DNA from: Haemaphysalis longicornis
Lineage: Eukaryota > Arthropoda > Arachnida > Ixodida > Ixodidae
Assembly: GCA_013339765.2 (NCBI GenBank)
Contig: JABSTR010000950.1
Coordinates: forward strand, 434,001-498,000
DNA: 64,000 nt
Direction of reading: 5' to 3'
Part shown: positions 45,702-56,030 of the stretch, in pieces
How positions within the stretch are numbered: the first letter of the stretch is position 1
Layout: every line of letters begins with the position of its first letter
Position numbers and translations under genes: made by a program
The notes under the pieces: model-generated
Seen by the model: only the letters and a program-made list of their open reading frames with translations
What the model was told of the DNA's origin: nothing
The model's database searches: none

Positions 45702-45959
45702 GTATGTGGCGTCCGTAAAAGGCGTCGGCGCTTGTGTCGCATTACCTGGAAGCGTGTTGTTTCGTAGATATGGACTCTCAACCAAGCTAAAGTGTGTGTA
45801 TACCGAGAAACTGTTGTGAAGGGTAGCTTCATTGTGACCACGGGATCACGTAGCATTGTAACGCAGCTGTGTGGTCATGGCCCGCTGTCGTGAAGAAACT
45901 ATGCTCCTTTTTGTTCTTTCGCGGAGGACATTTCGCGTGGATATGTGAGGTTCCTGAGC

Positions 45960-46060
45960 CGGCTGCCGACACCACGGATAATTACGCATAATATGACGCT
46001 TTCAGCTGTAGGGACGACGCCAAATCTCTAGGCAGGCCGCACGAGTCCGGTATTGACTTT
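45960..46060 (+). pseudogene. Unit C exon E6 remnant
   Basis: ATATGACGCTTTCAGCTGTA, GCCAAATCTCTAGGCAGG-like and CGAGTCCGGTATTGAC align with the end of E6 in unit B and with the remnant in A. The frame is destroyed and the beginning not recognisable. Confidence 0.5.
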
Positions 46061-46553
46061 GTTCAGGTTCCTTTGGCGTGTATCGTACGTGGTATGTGAG
46101 AGTATATAGCCCCGTTCAGGTTAGACTACTGCATGCTGTGCGCACTAAATTACCAAGGACCAATTGGGCTGTGACATGTGAACTGTTTTCCTCTTGAAAC
46201 TCCTTTCATGTTTAACCTAAACGTGAAGTGCTTCATTCTCCGGTAAACTTGATTTCACCCGATATCCACCTTTCCCGCCCTAAGAGGCATCTTTAAAAAT
46301 GAGGTCGAATTTCTCCTTCAAAATTTTCCACTAACTACAATACTCGTAGAAACGGAATGGGGCCATCTAGCGTGAAAGGCTGTAGGTATGCCGATGACGT
46401 AACGCCTGGCAGCAATTATTGAGCAATACAACTACATGGTATTCAAAACAGCAATTTTGTTGAGCGCTTTTTTATGTAAACATGATTTGCCCTTCCTAGG
46501 TTTAATCATGTACCGCTTGGTAAAACCTGTGCCCGCCTGTTCCGACCCCGCAG

Positions 46554-46765
46554 GCAGACCGGAACAAACCGACGCGCTTCCCGGCCACGTTGACGTTGGC
46601 GTGTTGTGAAGGCGATTGGTCATCGCTGAACGTGACGGACATTCGTCTCGATGGTGTACCTGGTCGATGATGAGGCACTGCCCCTCGTCAGCAGCGATAA
46701 TGCCTGCTTGTCTCACCTTGCCGAGGCAGCGCGGGACGCATCGCGCTTGTACAGGACTTCGTGCT
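46554..46765 (+). pseudogene. Unit C last exon
   Basis: Acceptor CCGACCCCGCAG as in Z. A frame reads DEALPLVSSDNACLSHLAEA and ARDASRLY, matching the C-terminal block, but earlier TGA codons (GTGTTGTGAAGG, TCGATGATGAGG frame) break it. Nucleotide identity to Z is high, also downstream (CCAATAAATAGTACGGGATG). Confidence 0.75.
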
Positions 46766-47139
46766 GCCCTAATGAAGGTCGGTCGTCAAACACGATGCTA
46801 TCAGGATTTCCAATTTCCAATAAATAGTACGGGATGAGGGAATTCTGTGGTATTATCTGGTCATGCTTTGGTGTGGAGCTTTGCGCAGTTCTGCAACAAA
46901 CTTCGCACTGTGTAATGTTTTTTGTATAATTTGATATTTTAGGCAGGTTTCGATTCGAAAGACGACTGTTGGTGCTTTATCGTTTAGTGTGCTTTGTTAT
47001 GGTACTACTAGTGTCACTAAATAAGCTACGCTTAACAGTACCGCCACTTCGTGCACCCGGAAACGTCTGGGGGCCATTTTGTTTCTGGCTTGCAGTGTTG
47101 CCATGCGACCAGCCGCTATAGCGTGCGTGCAGCAGAGAC

Positions 47140-47185
<46 letters not shown>

Positions 47186-47379
47186 AAAGAGAGGGGGGGG
47201 GCAGAAACAAAAAGGCTGCGCCCATACGTAAGCAAATATCACGTGGTTCCGACCGGCCAATGAAAATCCTGGCGGCACATAACAAGGAGAGGAAACAGTG
47301 CCGATACTCTAAAAGCCTTTATTTAGTGACGCTAGGTAATACTGCTTAGGTTTTTCTTTCGGCCGACGCCAGAAGAGTA
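46766..47379. other. Unit C 3' flank, partly shared with unit Z
   Basis: Sequence downstream of the last exon matches 1500-1780 (AATAGTACGGGATGAGGGAA, CTTCGCACTGTG, CGATTCGAAAGACGACTGT). It is interrupted around 47000-47300 by a block (CACTAAATAAGCTACGCTTA) that recurs near 51220 and contains the (GA)n tract. Confidence 0.65.
47143..47182 (+). repeat. (GA)n microsatellite, 20 units
   Basis: Uninterrupted GA dinucleotides, followed by a G-rich run. Confidence 0.96.
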
Positions 47380-49962
47380 CGATTCCTATTATTGCGAGCT
47401 TATTGGGATATACTGTTGCTTACGCTCTGTGTCTTGCAAAGGTGTTAAGGGGGGCAACGCGTGGCAATGGGAGTCAGAGGGGGTTGAGGGGTATCTTGGA
47501 AAGAAGGGGTTCTTCATTGAAACGTCTTCTTTTACTCCGATACTACGATCTGGCCCTTTAATATATTTAAAACAAAGCAAATGTCGTGTTCAGCTGGAAC
47601 CCCACGCTTCGCAACTTCTTATATATAAATCATAATGCAATAGTGGTAACGAATTCACACAAATATCTTGGTTTTAATTTCAGAAGTGATTTAACATGGC
47701 ACCACAATAATAATGTCATCCTTGCCTCAGAAAACCGCTCTTTAGGTTTAATCTAAAACAGGCGCCATCTGATGAAAAATACTTGCAGACGTCGCGCTTA
47801 GTCGTTCAAAAATAAAATACCCCTCTGCAATCTGGCATCCTCATCAGGCATATATCCCCAAATAACAACCGTGCTTTTCGCTTCATCTTTTCTGATTATT
47901 TTACATTTTAAAGCGTCACAGCATTAGAGCAGCGTGATGAACTGGATAAGTTTTGTGTTCGTCGCGCATGTGCTCGCCTGTCCCTTTTCCATAAAATTTA
48001 CTTCAACCCAACACTTCGCAGCGATTTTGTTTCGGCCTCCATCCCCTATTTTTCCGCGCAGGGATCATCCCAAGAAAGCTAAGCGCCCACTATGTCACTT
48101 GTCCTTGTATGCACACTGATTCCTGCCCCACACCATGACTGGCTGGAACAATTTACCCTCACATATAGCAACCCAAACAGGCATCACCAAATTTCAAGAG
48201 TTGCTTCACCAATTATGATGCGTCGAATTGTATTTTTTCTTGAAATCTATTGTTGCGCACCCGCGCTCTTCACTTTTTTCGCCCTTCGTCGCTTTTCTGT
48301 ATTTAACCGTATTTCACTAGTTCTGTAGGGTAATTTCTTCGTCATCTGTAAGTTCCTTTCTGCGCAAGCGCAATCCGTTTATTTGTTCAAATGGTTTTTC
48401 CTCAGACACATTGCATTCCTGCCAGATATTTTTGTTCCGACGTTTCTTTTCGTTCTTTTCTTTTTTCGTGTCTTTCATACCTTTTTCTTTTTCTAATACT
48501 GCTGTCGACATACGTGTATTATCACTGCGTGTCTGCCACCCCCCTATCTAATACCCTCCCTTGAGGGCCTTTTGATGCTACTATGAAACAAATAAATAAA
48601 TCTAAACATGAATAGGCCGCTGCAGTATTGGATCCTAGTCATGCTAACCTAATACACTTCCTTGAAATGGTACAGAACAAGTCAGCTTGTTTTATACTTT
48701 GTAATTACAATCGCACAGCAAGCTTAACAGCGATTAAATCACCTTACATTGCCTTCACCTTCATCCCGTCGAAAAATGTTTCGTCTTTACTTATTTCATA
48801 AGCTCTCTCTCTCTATGTCCCGCGGCGTCGGCGTCCGCACTCACACTACTCATGTGCAATTCTCCTCCTTCCCGCTCTCCAACAGCTGCGCGTTACTCTT
48901 TCCACTTCTCAGCTCCTACCACCTGCTTGCTCTTCTCCTGCGTTCTCGCTTCTGCTCTCGCAGCGCATACGCTACTCTCCTCCTCTAGTCTCCTCTCCTT
49001 CAAGTGTGAATATAAAGCGGGTAGAGCGCTGCACGCGTTCAGTGCAGCGCTTGCTTCGGTTGACTCCGTTGATGCTTCCGATGAAGTGTGATGGAAGCAA
49101 CAGTAGTGAGTGGGCTGACGCAAGCACGCGTCAGCATCAGAAACACTAATAGCAACGTTACGTCCTTGCGAAGCGAAGGGCACGCGACGCTGGTACAAAC
49201 GAAGCGAGCGGCGGACCCTGAACTTCGTCAGCTCGTTTTATAGCAGCTTCGGAAGCGTTACAACGTCGAGCAGCGGATCCTGAGCTTCGGCAACGTCAAG
49301 CAGCGTCGGTTCGATGAACGTTCCAGCGGCGGTTAACTTGCCACAATGCCCCCCAACTACTAACACAACGGAACGCAACGGAACGTCGCAACGGAACCCT
49401 CCGATGCTTCGCATCTTTACTTAGGGTTCCCCTCGGGAAGATGGGGTAATTTTTTTCATCACCCATTGTTGCGGGACGGTCTTATAGTTATATCTCATCT
49501 CGCTTGCATCATTCCCATAAGGTCGGGTTTGCATTTTGCAGGCCTTACACTTTCCTGTCACTCTTTCATACCACGCACCACTGAGGATTGGAACCGCATT
49601 TCCCGCATCAGCGGCAATCATTGAGCATAACCTACATTTCAAAAGTGTGTTACTAATTAAGTATAATTTGATTCCACCTAATTATTGCTATTACCCGCTA
49701 TTGTAATTGTTCCCGTTCACTGTTTATCGTCTTGTCGTTTTTTCTTTGATCGTTCTAATTTTCATTTCACAATTCCCGTGCTTTTCTTGGCTATAAAGTC
49801 TGTTAGATAAAATTGTACAATTAGGAATGTCTACTAGATGTAATATACTGCTGCATTTTGTAGAGCGTTTGTGCTTCGTTTTGTAACCACTCCGCTCTGT
49901 ATACATAATGCCTTTTTGCTCTGGGGGTATTTGAAATAAACGAATAAATGTATTACCCAAAG
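47380..49962 (+). mobile_element. Nested CR1/L2-like LINE remnants
   Basis: The outer copy matches the LINE of unit Z (GTTGCTTACGCTCTGTGTCT; CTTGAAATGGTACAGAAC; TTCCCATAAGGTCGGG; final 3' UTR to AATAAACGAATAAATG at 49962). Inserted in it is a second LINE scrap, about 47690-48600, reading HKYLGFNFRSDLTWHHNN and RACARLSLFHKIYFNPTLRS, ending CCCTTGAGGGCC and AAATAAATAAATC. A further block, about 48800-49450, has no counterpart in Z. All frames are broken. Confidence 0.7.
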
Positions 49963-50430
49963 TCAGGCATATATTTCGAGTCCGTTTATATATCACATAA
50001 ACGTGTCAAGGTGTCATAGTGTCTTTTTTAAGACTTCCCTAAAACGCAACACATTGCTTTACCCTCATAAACAGTTGCTTGACACGGCAACGTGTACATC
50101 CTAGGTAAGTTAATTGTACTTCCAATCAAAAAAAAAAAAATCAGAGAAATAACCTCCAATGTATTAAGTACCGTATTCCCGTTAATCGTGATCAGGGTAA
50201 ATGTATCCTTGGAGTCTCAATTGTAAACGAAGGGTTGATATCGTTTGCAAGCGGGCTTAAGATTCTGATGCGTTCTTTACGTTCTTTGTTCTTTGCGTGC
50301 CAAATTCGCTGGCATTGCCGTTCCCTCCCTACGCGGTTTTTTTATGTCCCCATATTGCCAATATTAAGTGAATGCATTATTGAATTCCGTTGACCGCCGT
50401 CCATCCACATAGCAACAGCTGCGGGTGCGC
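49963..50430. other. No recognisable feature
   Basis: AT-rich, an A13 run near 50129. No gene. Confidence 0.4.
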
Positions 50431-50848
50431 GCGCTCCTCGTCTTCCTTGGCAACGGGGGGAGATGGCACATACCCACGTAGGAGATTGGCCAGGAATCTC
50501 CTCGTCTTCCTTGGCAACGGGGGGAGATGGGCGCGCGCTGCCTGGCCGCTGACATGGCACATACCCACGTGGGGGATTGGCCAGGAATCGGGCGTGAGAA
50601 GGGCTAATGCAACCGCTTAAAGGAGTACTGACACGAAATTTCAAAGCTGAGATCCGCTCTAGCAATCAAGTACAACGACAACACAAATAGGTGTCTGTGC
50701 ATGGCACATACCCACGTGGGAGTTTGGCCAGGAATCGGGCGTGAGAAGGGCTAATGCACCCGCTTAAAGGAGTACTGACACGAAATTTCAAAGCTGAGAT
50801 CCGCTCTAGCAATCAAGTACAACGACAACACAAATAGGTGTCTGTGAA
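50431..50848. repeat. Recent tandem duplications with CCCACGTGGG blocks
   Basis: A 147-bp unit occurs twice (50556-50702 and 50703-50848), nearly identical, with GGCACATACCCACGTGGG, AAGGAGTACTGACACGAAAT and AACAACACAAATAGG-like sequence. Just before, CTCCTCGTCTTCCTTGGCAA is duplicated at 63-bp spacing (50434, 50497). The near identity suggests recent origin. Confidence 0.88.
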
Positions 50849-51780
50849 TAAATGCATCTTTCTTTATTTGTACTTGTATGTGTGTGTGTGATCTCTCTTT
50901 CGCGAACATTACCGAACCGCGCAAATTCAACTCCTGCATTCGCACTTTCACATTCTTGCCCTCGGGGAAATGCGGGGAAATTTTGTAATGCAGAGTGTAG
51001 CCAGCCGAAAGGATATCAAGGTACCCTGCCACGCGGGACGTAGCCACAACCATTCGTTCCCCTGTAGTGGATATGTCCCAACCACCAATCCTTTGTCATT
51101 ATCGTCATCGCCCATGGTTCCCCTTCGGCTCTGCGATGAAGAAGACCCATCTCCCCCTGGCAGATAGTGAGATCCTGACTCAGCGCGTAATACGGGGCAA
51201 GTAGTGCCACTAAATGGCGTCGCTTATTTAACGGCTCTACTAAAACCACCAAATAAGCTACCCTTAAGAGTAACGACACTTATGCACAGCGGCAGCCATT
51301 TTTTGTGCCAGTCGCCAGGATAGCCAGCTTTACGCGCTCAATTGTGTTCGACCTTGACGGACGGTATTTGTCCGGGCGCCGCTGGGAAAATATTAGAGTT
51401 GTGCTTGCTTTTCGAGGATTTCGAGACATAGTCAGGCTCGTTTATACCGGCGTAGCGTGTTTAGTGGCTCTAGGTTACGATAGAGCTACTAAATAATATA
51501 CGCTTGTGTAGGGGCTGTAGGTTACGCTAGGCCACTGTCGTTCTTCACCAAGGCGGAAACGAAGCAGGCATTTTCGGCCTTCCGGCCGTTTGAAACAGCC
51601 CAGTAGAGACCAGTAGGGCATCACTACTTCGTCTGAGCGCAAAACATTAGCAGTGGCTTAGCTCGGCTATGCCAGCATATACGTAGCGTGAAGTAAAGTT
51701 CAGCTCGTTATTCTTAGGTTTCCTGGCTGTCTAGGATTAGCTGATTATCGCGCTTACTGCTGCTAAAACGATTTTCTATC
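50849..51780. other. No supported gene; scrap of a dispersed repeat
   Basis: 51205-51300 (CCAAATAAGCTACCCTTAAG) resembles 47012-47060. Other frames lack domains. Confidence 0.45.
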
Positions 51781-51860
51781 CAATCCAAGCCACTTCAATT
51801 CAATCCAGTTCAGTCCAGTCCTGTCCAGTCCAGTATGGTCCAGTCCACTCCAGTCACTGC
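51781..51860 (+). repeat. Degenerate CCAGT pentamer repeats
   Basis: CCAGTCCAGTCCTGTCCAGT-type runs with variants AATCCA and TTCAGT. Confidence 0.85.
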
Positions 51861-52070
51861 TCCTCGAGCATGCACAGCACGGCTCTCCAGGAGCCACGCG
51901 AAACGGCTATCAAGCGGCTCCGGCGCAACGTCAGACTTGGCTACTGCGCAACAGGAGACGCAGAGCTAGCCACGCGGCGGCGCCAGTGCGTCTGCCGCGG
52001 CTACGACGTCCCTCCTCTGGAATGCGCAGGCCGGCGAATGCGCAGACCCAATTCTCTACACACTCGTACT

Positions 52071-52205
52071 CCAATTGGATTGGATTTCAATCCAACACAA
52101 TCCAATTTAATCCAATCCAATCCAATCCAAATTAAGTCAAATACAATCCAAGCCAATCCAATCAAAGCCAATCCAAACCGATCCGATCCTAACCAATCCA
52201 GTGCT
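52071..52205 (+). repeat. CCAAT pentamer repeats
   Basis: AATCCAATCCAATCC runs with variants (AAGCC, CGATC). Related pentamers form the tract at 51781, with about 200 bp of ordinary sequence between. Both tracts are followed within 20 bp by similar sequence (GCTCCTCGAGCATGCACAGC and GCTCCTCGCGCTTGCGCAGA), which suggests a duplicated unit. Confidence 0.85.
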
Positions 52206-54025
52206 CCTCGCGCTTGCGCAGAACGGCCCTTCACGGCACACGTGAAACCGCTCAACCTCGGCCAGTGTAGCTTACGGTACAAAAACTCACTCTCAACATG
52301 TTATAGGAGCCGCACTTCGTCCACGAAAATCACGATTTATCGAAGAGCGTGTTAAAGAAAGAGGACGAGGAAAAGCATAGGACTAACACCATCATTAGGG
52401 AGTGGAAGACGGTGGGAATAAAAGCGTTCTGAGCGGTGCCATGGCCCGGGGCCCAGTTCCTAAACAGAGCGCGCACACGCGGCCACACAGTGGCGACAAA
52501 ATGTCAGTGCCCGTGAGTCTTCCAGAGTAAACAAATATCACGTTATGCTGTTCAAGCAATGGCTGCTCTCAGCGGTATACAGCAATGAGAGCAAAGAGTG
52601 CCGATACACTGAAACCTGTAGCTCTATGGGTAAGAATTGTGGCCAGTCGGGTTAGAACTTTCGGTACCGCTCAGTGGGCTCTATGACAGAGAGTCACCTA
52701 GTGGCTGAACATGGGATTCGGCGTGTATACCAATAACGGCCGAAGTTCGCGTCTATTCTAAGTGAGCACTTCGAGGCGGAATGCCGCGTCGCGATTGCAG
52801 TGGTTGAAACGGCGCAGAGTCGTATTGCAGTAGTGCGACTTGGTCTAATGACTCAGCGTTGGTTAGACGAAGGAAAATAGGCGTGGGAGACAAGGCGCAG
52901 AAAAATAGGTGCGGGAAGGTCACTTTCTCAATATAAATAATTCAGTCAACCTAAATCCGTAGCCCTCTATTACTATTCAGGCCACTACCTACTGTAGCTA
53001 CGCCGCGTGTAACCTTACTGTTTTGTTCATTGCTAAACAATTCCAATCTACTTGAAATCGGATGCCCAGTTTTCGAAGTGTTCTTTTTCTGTTTTAGTGC
53101 CGAGTTTTTGCACTGTTCTGTGGTTGGTTTTTTTTTTTGTTTTTGTTATTGCATCAACTGCTTTCCGATGCGTATACTCCTGGAGTAGTGGCCCCGTCAT
53201 TAAATGTACTAGTCTCCTTTTGCCACCCCTCATGGACATCACCATATGCATGTATTTATGTCCGAAAGGAATTGTAATTGATTAATAATGGCTATGTATG
53301 CTGCGTTGTCCCGTTCTATTGTTTTTGGTGGCATAAAATTTTAACTCAATTGAATTGGAAAACCGACGTTACTTCGATTCCTCTAAGTGCATCAACATTT
53401 ATTTAAATTGTGGTTTTAACATATCTTTAAAGCAGCTGCCCATGGCTGCATGCAGTAAAGAGATTATTAGACATGCCATGTGGTGGCTGACGTAAAACCA
53501 TGCACACTGCGCTGCCAGTTTTCCGTTAAGATACTTAATGTCTGCCCCACGTGACCTGGTTCGCCTTCTTATATACACAGCAAAAAAACGCGGACAAAAA
53601 TTGAGACGCACGACGGCGCTGACTCGCTATAAATGTTTGGTGAAGTACAAGCCAAAGTATAGCCCCATGAACCAAGCGGCACGTAGACGACACCGTGTGT
53701 AAGAAAGCAGATACGAGTTTTAAGACAGAAAGCTCGACAAAACCCTATCTAATCGCGTTCTTTAGGGAAGCAAATTCCTTCTCATGCCTGCCGCAAGCGC
53801 CTTCTTTCTATTTTGCAATGCCTCTATTACCTCCGTTGTCAGTTGGTTCCTACGCTGCGAAAAGATACGGGGATCATCAAACGCAGTCTTGCATACCTCT
53901 TGACTGTCGCGATTGCTGGTCACACAACAGTGCCCAGCGATGGCGAATACGGTCTTCTTTAAATTGACATTTGGTGTTTCATACGCTACACATTACCGCA
54001 CACGCCACATCGCCAATGTAAACCT
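52206..54025. other. No supported gene
   Basis: Short frames without domain content; a T run near 53128. No repeat boundary recognised. Confidence 0.4.
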
Positions 54026-54174
54026 GGGGCTGGATTCTCTAAAGCGACGGAGTAGGTTTGGAGCGGCGGGATATTGGCGTGCAATTTGCACGCATATTTG
54101 GGTTTCGGAGTCGCTTGGATGGGCGGGAAACAGTGGGAAACACATGGCCTAGCCCCATTGGTGCTTCTGGTGCT

Positions 54175-54212
54175 GCTGGTCCGAAACGACGTGCACACGG
54201 TTTCGGACCAGC
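54175..54212. repeat. Perfect 13-bp hairpin
   Basis: GCTGGTCCGAAAC (54175-54187) pairs with GTTTCGGACCAGC (54200-54212) around a 12-base loop. Confidence 0.9.
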
Positions 54213-54238
54213 AAAGTCTCGTGCGGGCTCAGCATACC

Positions 54239-54572
54239 GGGGCCGAATTCTCTAAAAAACGGCCGTCGCTTTGAAACGACGGGGTAGCGCCATTGAAATG
54301 TATGTGTTCTGGGGTTGGGGCCGCCGCTTTGAGGTGGGCAGCGTGAAGCAGGAGCTCCAAGAAAAGCATTGTGGCAAGGACGCGAAGCGACACCCACTGC
54401 CCTCCGTCATTTCACTTGTCGCTTGGCGTCCCTGCCACAGTGCTTTTCTTGCAGCTCCTACTTCATGCTGCCCACCTCAAAGCGGCGGCCCCAACCCCAG
54501 AACACATACATTTCAATGGCGCTACCCCGTCGTTTCAAAGCGACGGCCCGCCGTTTTGGAGAATTGGCCCCC
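54239..54572. mobile_element. Foldback element with ~153-bp arms
   Basis: Left arm 54239-54391 and right arm 54418-54572 are inverse complements with few mismatches. Examples: GGGGCCGAATTCTCTAAA against TTTGGAGAATTGGCCCC, and GGGGTTGGGGCCGCCGCTTT against AAAGCGGCGGCCCCAACCCC. The spacer is 26 bases. A partial end (GGGGCTGGATTCTCTAAAG) occurs at 54026. It has no coding capacity and resembles a foldback MITE. Confidence 0.85.
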
Positions 54573-55261
54573 GCTCACACTTTCGCCGCGCTTATTCCGC
54601 CGTTTCCTTTCTGCCTTCGTCCAGTCGGTTACGACGCCGAAACCGATCTCAAAGCACAGTAGCGGCCGCCAAAGTGGTGCACACTAAAACGGCCGCCGCC
54701 GAAAATGGCGTTTTCAGCGTCGGTGGTGTTGACGTCAGAGCCTCTCCAAAGCTTTACGTTCCTCCGTTCTCCTAGCACTTTCCCTACACGGTCGTTGTGA
54801 AAACCCTGTTGTCTCGTCTTAACTGCAGTTGACTAGTACCGTATGCTGCTCCCGATGACACTTTATTACCAGCCCCGCCCTGGAGAATCAGCTACGGCAG
54901 GTTACCGGGAGTCTGGAGGCGATAGCAGCATATGGATTCCCGTCAAGCGGGAACCACCTCCGTCCAGAGTGGAGTTCGTAATGAACGCCTCTTAAATAAA
55001 GTTTATTCCTCCTCAATCGCATCAAGTGCCGGAGGCCTGCTTGTTGCACAGTCGACTGTTTGGGCCGTCGGTTTCCCACGGCTAGCTGGGAGTGCGAGGA
55101 ATAGCGCCGAGTTTTAACCGTGGTTTTAACTGACTACCAACATGGTCGTTATTCACGGATTCAAGCAGAAGCACGAACTAGGAAACAAAGTGCAGCCACG
55201 GATGTGGATGCGACTTTCGTTTCGTGGCCAAACTTGCGGGGTTTCGGATCCCAGTACTTAC
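54573..55261. other. No supported gene
   Basis: TGACGTCAGAGCCTCTCC near 54731 resembles the inner part of the right end of the P-like element (TGACGTCAGGGCCTCTCC), but no partner end or CATG terminus was found. Confidence 0.4.
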
Positions 55262-56030
55262 ACCTCCACGGTGGCTCAGTGGCTAAGGCGTTGCGCTGCT
55301 GATCCCAAGGGCACCGGTGTGATCCGGCTGCGGTGGCCGTTTTCTTGATCGAAGACAAAACGGAGAGCGCCCGTGCGTCAGTATTTTGCCGGAGTTCGGT
55401 CGTCGCCTCGAGGATGAGCGGACTTGTTTTTTCCCGCTCCCCCGATTCGGGGCGACTTCGGATAGCTGCCCGTTCCCCACGAGGGCCGTGGCCCTGGATT
55501 TGGACGTGACCCGCCTTTCACTCTGCTGGTGTGGGCCGGCGAGTGCCAGCCGCCCCTCACCAGTACCCGTCTCCGCAGTCCATTCCAGCGAACTCCGAAG
55601 TGGACGGAACCACCGCAGACTTCGCTCCAAGTCACGGATACGCTTCACCGTTCCTATTGAGGCTTCTCCTCTCCCGGGCGCAGCATGACACCAGCGAGCA
55701 GTGTTTGAGGTGTGCTGTGTGCGACGGTATCGGCCCCACTGGAACTTCTCCCCTCTACCCCTTTCTGATCTTTCTAAGCTTTACTCTTCCGGGCCCTATT
55801 CTATTCCCACCACTATGCTCTCAACCCGGACTGGGTTGAATGCAGGTGAGCTCCCTTGATGGGCTCAGTAATATCCCCAGTCCATTTCCTCTCCCTTTTC
55901 CTTTAAAATTTAATCACTTACCCCCGCCACTCGATGTTTAGGTGCACGTTCAAGATCCCCAGGCTGTCAAAACCAATCAGGAGCCCCCCACTACAGCGTG
56001 CCTCGTAGCCCAGACGTAGCTTCGACTGCT
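55262..56030 (+). mobile_element. Ruka-like SINE split by an insertion
   Basis: The head (CACGGTGGCTCAGTGGCTAA to about 55385) and the body (GTGCACGTTCAAGATCCCCA to about 56030) are in the same orientation but about 550 bp apart. In intact copies they are adjacent. The inserted DNA (about 55390-55935) has a 100-codon frame with no recognised domain. The B-box is degraded (GTGTGATCC). Confidence 0.6.

Larger units (their letters stand above)
40462..46765 (+). pseudogene. Delta-tubulin-like pseudogene, unit C
   Basis: The most compact copy: E1 40462-40589, E2 41320-41449, E3 41521-41584, E4 44351-44647, E5 45470-45701, E6 remnant about 45960-46060 and the last exon 46554-46765. Lengths follow the inferred phases (E2 130, E3 64, E4 297). 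E4 is fully open but has lost the GTGSG loop (GKSGSD in its place), and by hand count shares only about 39 of 99 residues with E4 of unit A. Breaks: the E1 donor GT has become AT, E2 has two early stops (TAG, TGA), E5 has TAA at 45659-45661, and the last exon is interrupted. No product is expected. An intron holds a Ruka-like SINE fragment. Long-open but divergent exons suggest it evolved as a protein for a time before dying. Confidence 0.82.

Noticed and set aside
46977..47285. Ser/Leu-rich and Arg/Glu-rich frames around 47.15 kb
   Set aside because: Translations of the (GA)n microsatellite.
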